A DNA stretch of 64,000 nt from JALNZF01 sp964447405 (GCA_964447405.1 CAYUSP010000003.1:372001-436000), one strand, 5' to 3'; counted from the first letter of the stretch, positions 1-9,090 are shown. Notes: generated by a model from the letters alone, not told the origin. Program-made: numbers and translations.

Positions 1-202
1 AACCTTCATCGCAGTGTGCACAGAAGAAAACCTATGTAAAGGGTATTTGCGATTTTACGCTCGAAGCCTGCGCTATCCAGCCGTAGTTATCCCGGCTATG
101 AAAACTACTTGTGAGGGGTCTGTACAAATAAAAGAATGCCGCCCATTGTTTCCACTTTTTGATTCCCTTTGAGCGATTCGTCAGAATTCTTTCGAAATAT
201 GA

Positions 203-682
203 TTAGCGGAACTTCTTTCGCAGCATCTTGACCACAATCCCGGGTACTAGACTAGACACATCCCCACCATAACTTGCCGCTTCCTTTACGATCGTTGAGG
301 TGATAAAGGATGATTCCTCGTTCGGCATCAGGAACACGGTCTCAATATTACTGTCGAGCCGGCGGTTCATCAAGGCCATCTGCATTTCGTATTCGAAGTC
401 CGAAACCGCACGCAGTCCCCTAATGATACCCGCGGCTTTCTTCTGTTTGACGTAGTTTACCAGCAACCCGTCAAATCCTTCTATGATAACGTTCTTCTGC
501 CTTGCCGTTACCATGCGGAACATCGATAAGCGTTCCTCCAGGGAAAAGAGAGGGGCTTTTTTAGGATTGGCGGCGATGGCGATAATGACTGCGTCAAAAA
601 TCCTGAGGCTCCGCTCCACGAGGTCAAGGTGGCCATAGGTGACAGGATCAAATGTACCAGGATAAACAGCAATGTGCTTCAT
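203..682 (-). CDS. coaD: phosphopantetheine adenylyltransferase
   Basis: CoaD transfers the adenylyl group of ATP to 4'-phosphopantetheine, the fourth step of coenzyme A synthesis in the cytosol. The 159-residue product has the usual family length. It opens with the nucleotidyltransferase signature PGTFDPVTYGHLDL and has the substrate-binding RGLRAVSDFEYE stretch and the late FITSTIVKE motif (the ISSTxVRE equivalent). I chose the ATG at 682 over the in-frame ATG 12 bases upstream, because that upstream ATG overlaps the Shine-Dalgarno GGAGGT. It lies downstream of rsmD on the same strand with an 83-base gap; coaD next to rsmD is a common bacterial arrangement. Nothing odd seen. Confidence 0.97.
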   Translation of the reverse strand: MKHIAVYPGTFDPVTYGHLDLVERSLRIFDAVIIAIAANPKKAPLFSLEERLSMFRMVTARQKNVIIEGFDGLLVNYVKQKKAAGIIRGLRAVSDFEYEMQMALMNRRLDSNIETVFLMPNEESSFITSTIVKEAASYGGDVSSLVPGIVVKMLRKKFR

Positions 683-765
683 AATGACCTCCATAAATAA
701 CTATTGCCTTGCAGCATTGACCCGATGAATATGAGGACGTTAACGTCCTTAACTCTTGAACAAAG

Positions 766-1305
766 CTACGGCATTGCATAGAATGCCAGCACCGTATCTC
801 CATACCGTGCTTCCCTATAAAGCGACAGCGACCCGGCGTGTTCCGGGGAGAGCTGCTTCTTGAAATGTTCCGCGACCACGACTGCCCCCGGCCTTAGGAT
901 CCCAGCACCGGCAACCCTTTCCAGCAGCGGCTGCAACTCATCCGCGTAAGGGGGATCGAGGAACACAATATCAAAGAGGGCTGAAGGCTTTTTAAGATAG
1001 GATTCCGCTTTTGCCTGAATCGTCTCGGCCCTGTCGCTGAAATCCATCTGGCCGATATTCTCCCGCACCGTACTGATCGAATCTTTCGATGCGTCCACGA
1101 ACACAACATGTTCTGCACCACGGCTCAAGGCCTCAATGCCAACGCCTCCAGCGCCGGCAAAAAGATCGAGAAAGAACGCGTCGTCGACCTTACTGCCCAG
1201 TATATTGAACAAGGCTTGCTTGACCTTGTCTGATGTGGGCCTCACACTCGAACCGGACGGTACCTTCAGCCGACGGCCTCTTCCTATGCCGCTAGTCACT
1301 CTCAT
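766..1305 (-). CDS. rsmD: 16S rRNA (guanine-966 N2) methyltransferase
   Basis: RsmD methylates G966 of 16S rRNA on the assembling small subunit, using S-adenosylmethionine. The 179-residue protein begins with the typical MRVTSGIGRGRRLKVP stretch and RPTSDKVKQALFNIL. The SAM-binding motif LDLFAGAGGVGIEALSRG follows, and the catalytic FLDPPY motif lies near residue 115. Length matches the family. It precedes coaD on the same strand, so the two are probably cotranscribed. Its 5' end faces the divergent nfeD gene across about 90 bases. Confidence 0.96.
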   Translation of the reverse strand: MRVTSGIGRGRRLKVPSGSSVRPTSDKVKQALFNILGSKVDDAFFLDLFAGAGGVGIEALSRGAEHVVFVDASKDSISTVRENIGQMDFSDRAETIQAKAESYLKKPSALFDIVFLDPPYADELQPLLERVAGAGILRPGAVVVAEHFKKQLSPEHAGSLSLYREARYGDTVLAFYAMP

Positions 1306-1361
1306 AAAGAACCCATGTTCGGTCGATGCTACAGAAAAACCAAAGGTGAGTCAAGCAATTC

Positions 1362-1390
1362 TTGACACTAACCATGCAAGAGGCTATACT
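1362..1390 (+). promoter_or_regulatory. sigma-70 promoter of nfeD, near-leaderless
   Basis: TTGACA at 1362-1367, a 17-base spacer and TATACT at 1385-1390 form an almost perfect housekeeping promoter. The ATG chosen for nfeD begins at 1397, about where transcription should start, so the mRNA would have little or no leader. No Shine-Dalgarno stands at normal spacing before that ATG; AAGAGG at 1379-1383 is too far away and overlaps the promoter. Confidence 0.65.
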
Positions 1391-1396
1391 TTTTCC

Positions 1397-2752
1397 ATGC
1401 ACAGTAAAAAAAGAGTACGGTTCATAGCGCGAGCGTTCATTCTTATCCTTTCGTCTTTACTGATCCTGACCGGCCTGACCGGCATTGCCTTTACAGGAGA
1501 TGAAAAAAGCAAGTCAACTTCGAGCGCTCCCGCCCCCTCTCCGAAAATGATACACCTCATAGAAGTCGATGCCCCGATCACTCCGGTAGTCTCTGAATAT
1601 ATCATCAAGTCCATTGACCGTGCCTCACAAGAGAACGCTGAATTGCTCATCCTCCAGTTAAATACGCCTGGTGGACTCGTTGACTCTACCCAGCATATCA
1701 TTATGAAAATGATGGCTTCCGGGGTACCGACGGCGGTGTATGTCGCACCGAGCGGCGCAAGAGCGGCTTCTGCAGGTGTATTCATCACCCTCTCTGCCAA
1801 CATTGCGGCCATGGCACCGACTACGCATATCGGCGCGGCCCACCCTGTACAGATGCAGGGCAAGATGGACGAGACTATGGAAAAAAAGGCGGTGAATGAC
1901 CTGGCTGCCATGGCACGCGGGATCGCCGAGAAAAGAGGCAGGAACGCGAAGTGGGCCGAAGACGCCGTGCGAAACAGTGTTTCCATTACAGAGACCGAAG
2001 CCCTGTCGAACAAGGTAATTGATCTCGTTGCACCGGACGTTGAATCCCTTGTTAAAGCATTGGACGGCAAAACCGTGGATCTTCTCTTGGGAAAGCGAAC
2101 GCTCAAAACATCAGGGGCGGAAATTGTAAAGCACGGCATGGGTCTGCGTTCCAAGCTCCTGGGCATCATCAGTAATCCAAACATTGCTTATATCCTGATG
2201 ATCCTCGGCTTCTACGGCCTCTACTTCGAGCTCTCGAATCCCGGGGCGATCTTCCCCGGCGTCGCAGGAGCCATCTGCCTTATCCTTGCATTTTATGCCC
2301 TCCAGACACTGCCAATCAATTATGCGGGGCTCATGCTCATCATACTAGCAATAGCGCTTTTCATTGCCGAAGCATTCATAACTAGCCACGGTGTCCTCGG
2401 CATTGGCGGAACCATCGCAATGATCTTTGGTTCTGTCATGCTGATCGATTCCGGTGCCCCATCGCTCCAGATATCCTGGGCTGTCATCCTTCCCGTTGTC
2501 CTCACATCAGCGCTGCTGTTCATCATCACGCTGACCGTCGCCGTAAAGGTGCATCGGGAGAAAACAGACACGGGAAGAGAAGGGCTCATCGGCAAGAAAG
2601 CTGAGGTAAAGTCAGATATAGCCCCCACCGGTCAGGTATTTGTCCATGGTGAATATTGGAACGCTCGTTGCAATGAACCTATTCGCAAAGGGGAGCAGGT
2701 AACCGTCGTAGATGTTGAAGGGCTTACACTTATCGTAAAGAAGTTATCATAA
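1397..2752 (+). CDS. NfeD-family membrane-bound serine protease
   Basis: This is a long-form NfeD protein (451 residues): an N-terminal hydrophobic signal or anchor (residues 5-35), a ClpP-class serine protease domain, several membrane spans and a C-terminal NfeD OB-fold domain. The protease part shows LILQLNTPGG and the nucleophile region PSGARAASAGVF; the OB-fold starts near GLIGKKAEV. The family cleaves membrane proteins and works with stomatin/slipin partners, and such a partner gene follows 38 bases downstream. I reject the much longer in-frame reading from 1136 because it overlaps rsmD and the promoter at 1362-1390. The substrate cannot be read from sequence. Confidence 0.92.
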   Translation: MHSKKRVRFIARAFILILSSLLILTGLTGIAFTGDEKSKSTSSAPAPSPKMIHLIEVDAPITPVVSEYIIKSIDRASQENAELLILQLNTPGGLVDSTQHIIMKMMASGVPTAVYVAPSGARAASAGVFITLSANIAAMAPTTHIGAAHPVQMQGKMDETMEKKAVNDLAAMARGIAEKRGRNAKWAEDAVRNSVSITETEALSNKVIDLVAPDVESLVKALDGKTVDLLLGKRTLKTSGAEIVKHGMGLRSKLLGIISNPNIAYILMILGFYGLYFELSNPGAIFPGVAGAICLILAFYALQTLPINYAGLMLIILAIALFIAEAFITSHGVLGIGGTIAMIFGSVMLIDSGAPSLQISWAVILPVVLTSALLFIITLTVAVKVHREKTDTGREGLIGKKAEVKSDIAPTGQVFVHGEYWNARCNEPIRKGEQVTVVDVEGLTLIVKKLS

Positions 2753-2790
2753 ACAATCACATCGCACATAAGCGGAAGAGGAGGCTGTAT

Positions 2791-3564
2791 ATGATACAGG
2801 TTTATGGATTAAGCTTCATTATTTTTATTTTTATCGTGGGGTGGTTCCTGTTCAATACGCTCAAGATATTGAAGGAGTATGAGCGTGGTGTCATATTCAC
2901 ACTCGGCAAAGTCAGTATGGATGGTGTGAAGGGCCCTGGAATTATCGTTCTCGTACCGGGAATTCAGAAAATGGTGAGGGTTAGCCTCCGCACCGTTACC
3001 ATGGATGTCCCTGCCCAGGATGTCATCACCAAGGATAACGTCACGGTTAAAGTAAATGCCGTGGTCTACTTCCGGGTAATCGACCCCCGCAAGGCTATTA
3101 TCGAAGTCGAGGACTTCTACTACGCGACCTCTCTCATCGCGCAGACCACGCTCCGCAGCATCCTCGGACAGAACTCCCTCGACGACCTGCTCTCGAACCG
3201 CGATGCCATTAATGCCGAACTTCAGAAGGTGATCGATCTGCAGACCGAGCCCTGGGGTGTGAAAGTAACAACCGTGGAAGTGAAGAACGTTGACCTGCCT
3301 GCCGAGATGCAGCGCGCCATCGCAATCCAGGCACAGGCTGAGCGGGAACGGAGAGCCAAGATCATCCATGCCGAAGGTGAACTCCAGGCATCGGCAAAGC
3401 TGGGAGAAGCTGCGGCAGTCATCAGCAAAAACCCCATAGCTCTTCAGCTCCGGTATCTCCAGACACTTACCGAGATCGGCACGGAGAAGAATACGACCAT
3501 CGTATTCCCCCTTCCGATCGATTTTCTTTCAGCATTCCAGAAGTTGATCGAAAAAAAAGAATAA
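2791..3564 (+). CDS. slipin (SPFH/band 7 stomatin-like protein)
   Basis: A 257-residue SPFH/band 7 protein: one N-terminal membrane span (residues 5-25), the band 7 domain beginning around EYERGVIFTLGK, and a helical C-terminal tail with the QAQAERERRAKIIHAEGE stretch typical of slipins. Slipins form oligomeric scaffolds in the membrane and are the usual partners of NfeD proteases. A strong AGGAGG precedes the ATG. The nfeD-slipin pair is probably one transcript from the promoter at 1362-1390, ended by the hairpin at 3601-3627. Confidence 0.95.
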   Translation: MIQVYGLSFIIFIFIVGWFLFNTLKILKEYERGVIFTLGKVSMDGVKGPGIIVLVPGIQKMVRVSLRTVTMDVPAQDVITKDNVTVKVNAVVYFRVIDPRKAIIEVEDFYYATSLIAQTTLRSILGQNSLDDLLSNRDAINAELQKVIDLQTEPWGVKVTTVEVKNVDLPAEMQRAIAIQAQAERERRAKIIHAEGELQASAKLGEAAAVISKNPIALQLRYLQTLTEIGTEKNTTIVFPLPIDFLSAFQKLIEKKE

Positions 3565-3600
3565 CACATCCATAAACCATCGCATCAGAGGAACGAAAAA

Positions 3601-3627
3601 AAGGGGACCGGTCAAACCGGTCCCCTT
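3601..3627. terminator. bidirectional terminator between slipin and ferredoxin
   Basis: A perfect inverted repeat (AAGGGGACCGGT, 3-base loop CAA, ACCGGTCCCCTT) sits between the convergent slipin and ferredoxin genes. An A-run on the left and a T-run on the right allow it to act in both directions. Confidence 0.85.
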
Positions 3628-3649
3628 TTCAAATAGATCGCTGCTCAGA

Positions 3650-3835
3650 CTACATTTCGTTGACCGTGATAGCCTGCTGCGGACAGCTTTCAACGCAGGT
3701 CAGGCAATTGATGCACTCGGACATGTTGACCGGATCGGCCTTCCCGCCCGCAACCGCGAATACAGACTGCGGACAAACATTCGCGCAGGTCCCGTCGCCG
3801 TCACACTTGCCCTTGTCAATGGTTACCATATACAT
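3650..3835 (-). CDS. dicluster ferredoxin of the dsr locus, Asp-ligand type
   Basis: A 61-residue bacterial ferredoxin with two cluster motifs. The second (C41, C44, C47, C51P) is the classic CxxCxxCxxxCP. In the first, CxxDxxCxxxCP (C11, D14, C17, C21), aspartate stands where the second cysteine would be. In known ferredoxins such a site holds a 3Fe-4S or an Asp-ligated 4Fe-4S cluster. It is the last gene of the dsrMKJOP run, 157 bases downstream of dsrP, with AAGGAGG before the ATG. A close paralogue is encoded at 10887-11072. It probably carries electrons for sulfite reduction or exchanges them with the Dsr membrane complex; its partner is not shown by the sequence. Confidence 0.93.
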   Translation of the reverse strand: MYMVTIDKGKCDGDGTCANVCPQSVFAVAGGKADPVNMSECINCLTCVESCPQQAITVNEM

Positions 3836-3936
3836 GTGGCTCGTTTCCTCCTTCTGGTAAAGTATACTTCCAAGAACGGGCTATATTACCCGCCCTAAAA
3901 AATAAAATCAAGCAAGAAATGCAGCCTCCCAAAAAA

Positions 3937-3964
3937 AAGAGCCCGCCTTTTCGGACGGGCTCTT
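3937..3964 (-). terminator. terminator downstream of dsrP
   Basis: Stem AAGAGCCCG / CGGGCTCTT with one internal mismatch, followed on the minus strand by a run of eight T. It lies 29 bases past the dsrP stop codon, so the downstream ferredoxin may be expressed by readthrough or from its own promoter. Confidence 0.82.
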
Positions 3965-3992
3965 CCTGCAAATTAACGATACTGTGTAGCAA

Positions 3993-5165
3993 TCAATGCT
4001 CTATTTCCACTCCTGCGGTATTTTCCCGCACCGTAATAGCTATTTTATAGAGCATGCTCAGGACCAGGAATCCAATAGCCCACACACCAAGCGTAATCAT
4101 GGCTTCCGGCATGGTCGGCCAGTAGGGATGGATCTCCTCGAAGGGATTGGGCACGAAACCTCCAATAACCAGGCCGAAGCCCTTATCAATCCAGAGCGAG
4201 GCAAAGAGCATGATACAGGCGAGGGCGAGTGAGCTCTCGTTCTTCCTCAGGCCAGGAATCCAGAGCATGACCAGGGATACTATGGCGAAGATCGTTGACG
4301 TCCACATCAGCGGAACAAGCTCGGAATGTCCTTCCAATCCCGCATAGAGATACACAAAGGGGTGCTGATGGCCTGGGATGCCGCTATAGAATGCGGTGAA
4401 AAATTCCAGGCCAAGCAGGAAGACATTGGCAAACATGGCGTAAGAGACAATCCTGCTTACAGCTTGTATCGCTTCCTTGCCAGGATCGAACTTACTCACT
4501 TTTCGCACGATGAGGGAGAGAATGATCAAAAGCGCAGGGCCTCCGGCGAATGCCGAAGCCAGGAATCGCGCTGCCATGACCGCGGTGAGCCAGAAGTGGC
4601 GGCCCGGGATACCGGAGTACAGGAATGCCGTAACTGTGTGAATGCTGACTGCCCAGGGAATGGAAAGATAGATCCATGGCTTGATCCATTTAGGCGGTGC
4701 CACTCCCTTCCGGTCAGCACCCAGTGTTACCCAACCCACCAGGATATTGATGATCAAATACCCGACGAGTACCACGGAGTCCCAGAACATGACCGAACCC
4801 GGTGTGGGATGGAGCACAACGTTCATAATACGCGTGGGCTGCCCCATATCAACGAAGATGAAAAGGATGCACATGATCACAGCGGCGATCGCAAGGAACT
4901 CGCCCAGGATGACGATCTTCCCGAAAGTCTTGAAGTCATGCAGGTAGTGCGGGATCACCAGCATCACTGCTGATGCAGCGACACCGACCAGGAAGGTGAA
5001 CTGTCCAATATACAGTCCCCAGGATACATCCCGGTGCAGACCTGTCAGCCCTAAACCATACATAAACTGCTGAATGTAGTAATAGACGCCGATCAGCGCG
5101 ATGGCACCGAGAAACATGAGCCATGCCCAGTATTTTCTGCTTCCTTCGAACGCTTTATCAAGCAT
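3993..5165 (-). CDS. dsrP: DsrP, NrfD-type quinone-linked membrane subunit
   Basis: A 390-residue polytopic membrane protein of the NrfD/PsrC family with about ten hydrophobic segments, starting at WAWLMFLGAIALIGVYYYIQ. DsrP is the integral-membrane quinone-interacting subunit that pairs with the periplasmic iron-sulfur protein DsrO in the DsrMKJOP complex. I chose ATG 5165, preceded by GGAGGGGGCGACC, over the in-frame start at 5183; the gene then overlaps the end of dsrO by 8 bases, as expected for tight coupling. It is followed by a terminator and a ferredoxin gene. Confidence 0.95.
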   Translation of the reverse strand: MLDKAFEGSRKYWAWLMFLGAIALIGVYYYIQQFMYGLGLTGLHRDVSWGLYIGQFTFLVGVAASAVMLVIPHYLHDFKTFGKIVILGEFLAIAAVIMCILFIFVDMGQPTRIMNVVLHPTPGSVMFWDSVVLVGYLIINILVGWVTLGADRKGVAPPKWIKPWIYLSIPWAVSIHTVTAFLYSGIPGRHFWLTAVMAARFLASAFAGGPALLIILSLIVRKVSKFDPGKEAIQAVSRIVSYAMFANVFLLGLEFFTAFYSGIPGHQHPFVYLYAGLEGHSELVPLMWTSTIFAIVSLVMLWIPGLRKNESSLALACIMLFASLWIDKGFGLVIGGFVPNPFEEIHPYWPTMPEAMITLGVWAIGFLVLSMLYKIAITVRENTAGVEIEH

Positions 5166-5994
5166 GGTCGCCCCCTCCCACAATGTAATAGATGGCCGGA
5201 CCGGTGCCCAGGTCGGGTTTGCGTCTAATCGTCAACTTGGACGTTACGATCTTCCTCACTTCGGAGTTCGGATCCTCGATGTCCCCAAAGAGCATAGCGC
5301 CTTTTGGCGCCGTCTCAACGCATGCCGGCAGTTTCCCGACCGAAAGCCGTTCCGTGCAGAATGTGCATTTCTCGACCACACCCTTGGTTCGGGTTGGATA
5401 CTCTTTGTTGGGAAGTCCCGCCTTGAAATTCGAGGCCAGCCGGGGATCCACCCAGTTGAAGCTCCTGGAGCCATAGGGACAGGCAGCCATGCAGAACCTG
5501 CATCCTATGCAGCGGTGCATATCCTGCATCGTGATGCCATCCGGCATTTTATACGTCGCTTTCGTGGGGCAGACGCGAACGCAGGCCGGATTGTCGCAAT
5601 GGTTACAGGCAACTATGAAGGGCATTTCCTTGATATGCTCGCTCATATACTTATTGTCCTGTCCGGGGAATGCTCGCTCGTAGGCAGCCTTCCATATCCA
5701 CTTGATCTCGTTCTTTTTATCGACCGAGCCGTCCGGTTTGCGGAAATCCGGCACGTTGTGCATTGTGTGGCATGCATCGAAAACCTTCTTGAAATCATCG
5801 TCGGTCTTGAACTTGCTCATATCCACGACCATGGCCCAGCGTTTTGCACTCAGTGCCTCTTTATTTTTGTCCACCTGAGGAGGCAGCAGTTGCTTGTCCG
5901 TAATGAGATTCTTTGCCGAGGATATCGAAGCGCTGAATCCCAGGATGGAGGCGATACCGGAGTATTTCAAAAATTGACGTCTATCCATGCTCAT
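5158..5994 (-). CDS. dsrO: DsrO, periplasmic iron-sulfur subunit
   Basis: A 278-residue ferredoxin-like subunit with an N-terminal twin-arginine-like export signal (DRRQFLKYSG, residues 4-13, then a hydrophobic run). It carries several 4Fe-4S motifs: CNHCDNPACVRVCP, CIGCRFCMAACPYG and CTFCTERL. Known DsrO sits on the periplasmic face and passes electrons between DsrJ and DsrP. The start at 5994 is supported by GGAGGAGG; the longer reading to 6072 lies inside dsrJ. It overlaps dsrJ by 4 bases and dsrP by 8. Confidence 0.95.
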   Translation of the reverse strand: MSMDRRQFLKYSGIASILGFSASISSAKNLITDKQLLPPQVDKNKEALSAKRWAMVVDMSKFKTDDDFKKVFDACHTMHNVPDFRKPDGSVDKKNEIKWIWKAAYERAFPGQDNKYMSEHIKEMPFIVACNHCDNPACVRVCPTKATYKMPDGITMQDMHRCIGCRFCMAACPYGSRSFNWVDPRLASNFKAGLPNKEYPTRTKGVVEKCTFCTERLSVGKLPACVETAPKGAMLFGDIEDPNSEVRKIVTSKLTIRRKPDLGTGPAIYYIVGGGDHA

Positions 5995-6419
5995 GATTTT
6001 GCCTCCTCCTTCTCCTGCGGTTGAATATGGCAATCCCAGCAGTAGGGGACAACAGACATATACGTATGACAATCATCGCAGAACTTCTTCTTGTTGGAGT
6101 GGCACTTCATGCAGCCGTTCTGAAGGCTCATGTCGAACCGCTTGTGATTGCTGTCGCTGATATATCCGCGGTTGTAATCGCGGACAACCGAATCACGCCA
6201 CTGATTCAGCAGCTGCATGTGTTCCAGCCGCATATACTCCTTGGACTCCACGCACTCCTTTTTTCCGTTCTGCTTTACCCATTCCTGAATCGCGGGAGTG
6301 TCTGTTTTCGGATCCGGCTTTGCATTGACCTTCCCGATATTGAAATAGAACGGGAACGTAGCGAATGCCACAAAGACCAGCAGTCCAATAATGATTTTTC
6401 CGCCGTCGTAGAGTTTCAT
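5991..6419 (-). CDS. dsrJ: DsrJ, triheme cytochrome c subunit
   Basis: A 142-residue membrane-anchored cytochrome c with exactly three heme-binding motifs, CMKCH, CDDCH and CWDCH, near the C-terminus. An N-terminal hydrophobic anchor runs through GGKIIIGLLVFVAFATFPFYF. Three hemes is the family count. DsrJ is the periplasmic cytochrome of DsrMKJOP. Its start codon overlaps the dsrK stop and its end overlaps dsrO, so translation of the three is probably coupled. Confidence 0.96.
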   Translation of the reverse strand: MKLYDGGKIIIGLLVFVAFATFPFYFNIGKVNAKPDPKTDTPAIQEWVKQNGKKECVESKEYMRLEHMQLLNQWRDSVVRDYNRGYISDSNHKRFDMSLQNGCMKCHSNKKKFCDDCHTYMSVVPYCWDCHIQPQEKEEAKS

Positions 6420-8038
6420 TAGGCCTTTTCCTCCTTCACTTCAACGTTGGGAAGGGGTTCGCCGCGCAGATCGGTTGTTCTCGGCTTCTCGCCCGTCATT
6501 ATGAGGGCATTAGCCACCAGCTCGTGCAGGCCGCAAACGCTTACACTCGGGACCCAATATTCCATAAGGGCCTTGAGTGTCGCCCGGTCAATGGCGCAGA
6601 CGTTGCCGAGCATGTTCACACCGTAGTGATCTGCAACATATTTTACAGCGTTCGCACGGGGGAAACCGCCCTTCATCCTGAGATCCATATCTTCAGATGC
6701 GTTTAAACCTGTTCCGCTGCCGCAGCAGAAGGTCTTTTCGCGGATAGTATCTTCCGGCATTTCGGTGAAATTGTTGCAAACGCTCTTCAGCACATACCGC
6801 GGTTCATCAAGCATGCCCATACCACGCGCCGTGTTACAGGAGTCATGCCAGGTAAGGTGCAGATGGTCGTTCCTCTTCGGATCGAGCTTCAATTTATTGT
6901 TCTTAATAAGATCAGCCGTGAATTCCGCAACATGGACCATCTTCATGGATTTCGCATGTTCGAAGACGGTGCCCGTGATCGGCGATTTCGGGACTTCGAG
7001 GAAGTCCGCCGGGCCATTCCAGGTGTCCATGTACTGGGAAAGAACCCGCCACATGTGGCCGCACTCACCGCCCAGGATCCACTTCACGCCAAGCCGCTTG
7101 GCTTCCGCATAGATCTTGGAATTGAGCCGCTTTCCCATTTCATTCGAGGTAAAGAATCCGAAGTTGCCACCTTCGGAAGCGTAGGTGCTCCAGGTATAGT
7201 CAAGCCCCAGTTCCTCGAAAAGCATCATGTAACCCATGGCCGTGTACGTTCCCGGATCAGCGAACAGGTCGCCGGAGGGGGTGACGAACAGGATCTCGGC
7301 GCCCTTCCGGTTGAAGGTGGGCTTGATCCGTTTTCCGGTAACGGTCTCAATATCGTCGAGCATGTATTCGAGGTTGCCGACGATCGTATGGGGTTCAAGA
7401 CCTAAATGGTTGCCTTTCATGTAACAGTTCGAAACAGGCCCCGCGATCCACTCAATGTTCAGGCCGAGCAGATTGAGCAGCTCCCGCCCGATCATCGTGA
7501 TCTCAGCCTGGTCGATGCCATAGGGGCAAAAAACCGAACAGCGGCGGCACTCGGTACACTGGAAAAAGTAGTACCACCACTCCTTCAATACATCCAGGGT
7601 GAGTTCGCGCGCACCGGCCATTTTGCCGAATATCTTGCCCGCCAGGGTATATTCTTTTCTATAGACCGAACGGATGAGTTCGGCCCTGAGCACTGGCATG
7701 TTCTTTGGATCTCCGGTACCGATGAAGAAGTGGCACTTGTCGGCACAGGCACCGCAGCGCACACAGATGTCCATGAAGAGCCGGAAGGACCGATATTTAT
7801 CAAGACGCTCCGCTATCCCGTCAAGAAGGATCTGCTTCCAGTTTTCAGGAAGCTTCCAGTCAGCGTCAGCGGGTCGCCAGTCCCGGGGATTCGGGAAACT
7901 GACGATTTCCAGGCTTTTCGGCTTCGCACCATGGCAGAACATGCCTTCTTTGATCACCACGGGAGTATCCATCCACCCCGTTTTCGGCGGAGTGAAATCA
8001 ACTTTTGCTAATTCTTCTGGTTTCGGAAGTTTCGCCAT
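6419..8038 (-). CDS. dsrK: DsrK, HdrD-like cytoplasmic catalytic subunit
   Basis: A 539-residue heterodisulfide-reductase-like iron-sulfur protein. Two 4Fe-4S motifs (CVRCGACADKC and CTECRRCSVFCPYG) lie in the N-terminal half. Cysteine-rich CCG-type motifs, which build the non-cubane active-site cluster in HdrD relatives, include HDSCNTARG and KTFCCGSGTG near the C-terminus. DsrK is thought to reduce the DsrC trisulfide at the cytoplasmic face of DsrMKJOP, with electrons from DsrM. AGGAGT precedes the ATG. It lies 2 bases from dsrM and overlaps dsrJ. Confidence 0.96.
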   Translation of the reverse strand: MAKLPKPEELAKVDFTPPKTGWMDTPVVIKEGMFCHGAKPKSLEIVSFPNPRDWRPADADWKLPENWKQILLDGIAERLDKYRSFRLFMDICVRCGACADKCHFFIGTGDPKNMPVLRAELIRSVYRKEYTLAGKIFGKMAGARELTLDVLKEWWYYFFQCTECRRCSVFCPYGIDQAEITMIGRELLNLLGLNIEWIAGPVSNCYMKGNHLGLEPHTIVGNLEYMLDDIETVTGKRIKPTFNRKGAEILFVTPSGDLFADPGTYTAMGYMMLFEELGLDYTWSTYASEGGNFGFFTSNEMGKRLNSKIYAEAKRLGVKWILGGECGHMWRVLSQYMDTWNGPADFLEVPKSPITGTVFEHAKSMKMVHVAEFTADLIKNNKLKLDPKRNDHLHLTWHDSCNTARGMGMLDEPRYVLKSVCNNFTEMPEDTIREKTFCCGSGTGLNASEDMDLRMKGGFPRANAVKYVADHYGVNMLGNVCAIDRATLKALMEYWVPSVSVCGLHELVANALIMTGEKPRTTDLRGEPLPNVEVKEEKA

Positions 8039-8040
8039 GA

Positions 8041-9036
8041 TTACTCCTTTTCTACCGGCAGGCCGGCGCCTTTCATTTTATCCCGGAAATCGTTCTCGTA
8101 TTCCTCATAGGTGTGAACATGGACGGTGTAATTCCAGGGATTAATATGCCGCTTCTTTCTGCTATTGTTCGCCAGCACGCGGGTCGGACTCAGAAACACG
8201 CCGCCCATGTGCACCAGTTTGCTGAAGGGGAAATAGGCGAACAGAATACAGATGAGGAACAAGTGGATGTAAAAAATCGGTCCAATTCCCGCGGCCGGTG
8301 CAATCGGGCTGAAGCTGACAAGGCTCATGGTCAGCATCTTCACACTCACGATGTCGGTTTTATAGAAGTACCTCATCAGCACACCCGACAGGCCGATGCC
8401 GAAAATAAGGAAAAGCGGGAAATAATCATTAATAAGCGAGATGTAGCTGAGCTGCGGTATGCCGATCCTCCGGAGGAACAGATAGAACACCGCACCCAGG
8501 AGCACCACGTCGGTGATGTACAGGAGCGGTGCGCCTATCTGCAGGAAGCTGTCCAGCTGCTCCACGAGCTGCACGAGAAAGGGCAGGTTCTCCGCGAAGA
8601 ACCTAAGATGCCGTATGAGAATAAGAAGAAATGACCAGTGGAAGGCAAGGCCGGCCATCCAGAGCCACTTCGCCTCACCGTAGGAAAGTTTTTTGTCCTC
8701 ACCCAACTGTGTTTTCAGGTTCCTGAAGAGCGACCGGAAGAAAAACACCTCGAGGGCCATTCGGCCAAGAACACCGAGCGTGGTGGATGGATTTTCCAGT
8801 TTACTCTGTTTTATCCAGGACAGTGATTCCTGTTGGCCGCAGGTCGTGGGGATGCGGAACGGCACGGGAGAACTCCCCCATTTCAGGACGCGGATTATCA
8901 TGAAAATGATAAACGTGGCGACGGCGGCATAGGGGATGATGACGCCAAAGAGATACTGCATTTTCATGAGCGCCACACCCGCATAGGCAACCAGTACCAA
9001 GGCAAGTACAACGATGAAAGATATTATAACTTTCAT
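8041..9036 (-). CDS. dsrM: DsrM, NarI-like cytochrome b subunit
   Basis: A 331-residue membrane protein with a hydrophobic N-terminus (two spans) followed by a NarI/HdrE-type cytochrome b domain with histidines in membrane helices (for example AFHWSFLLILIRHLRFF). DsrM binds heme b and connects the menaquinone pool to DsrK. It is the first gene of the dsrMKJOP unit proper, with AGAGGTAACG ahead of the ATG. The C-terminal tail is charged and probably cytoplasmic. Confidence 0.95.
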   Translation of the reverse strand: MKVIISFIVVLALVLVAYAGVALMKMQYLFGVIIPYAAVATFIIFMIIRVLKWGSSPVPFRIPTTCGQQESLSWIKQSKLENPSTTLGVLGRMALEVFFFRSLFRNLKTQLGEDKKLSYGEAKWLWMAGLAFHWSFLLILIRHLRFFAENLPFLVQLVEQLDSFLQIGAPLLYITDVVLLGAVFYLFLRRIGIPQLSYISLINDYFPLFLIFGIGLSGVLMRYFYKTDIVSVKMLTMSLVSFSPIAPAAGIGPIFYIHLFLICILFAYFPFSKLVHMGGVFLSPTRVLANNSRKKRHINPWNYTVHVHTYEEYENDFRDKMKGAGLPVEKE

Positions 9037-9090
9037 ATCGTTACCTCTTTTCGTAATAGGATAGCAGCGAAAGCTGTCAGTGGTCCGATC

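Noticed and set aside
1..202. Possible riboswitch or small RNA at the left edge
   Set aside because: I looked for folded aptamer-like structure downstream of coaD and saw no convincing pairing; nothing else is recognisable there.
1136..1396. N-terminal extension of NfeD by 87 residues
   Set aside because: It overlaps rsmD on the other strand and runs through the consensus promoter; a signal peptide begins at the ATG at 1397.
5101..6024. Long open frame (307 residues) on the plus strand opposite dsrO and the start of dsrP
   Set aside because: It lies antisense to clear family genes and its translation has no recognisable domain; long antisense frames are common in GC-rich coding DNA.
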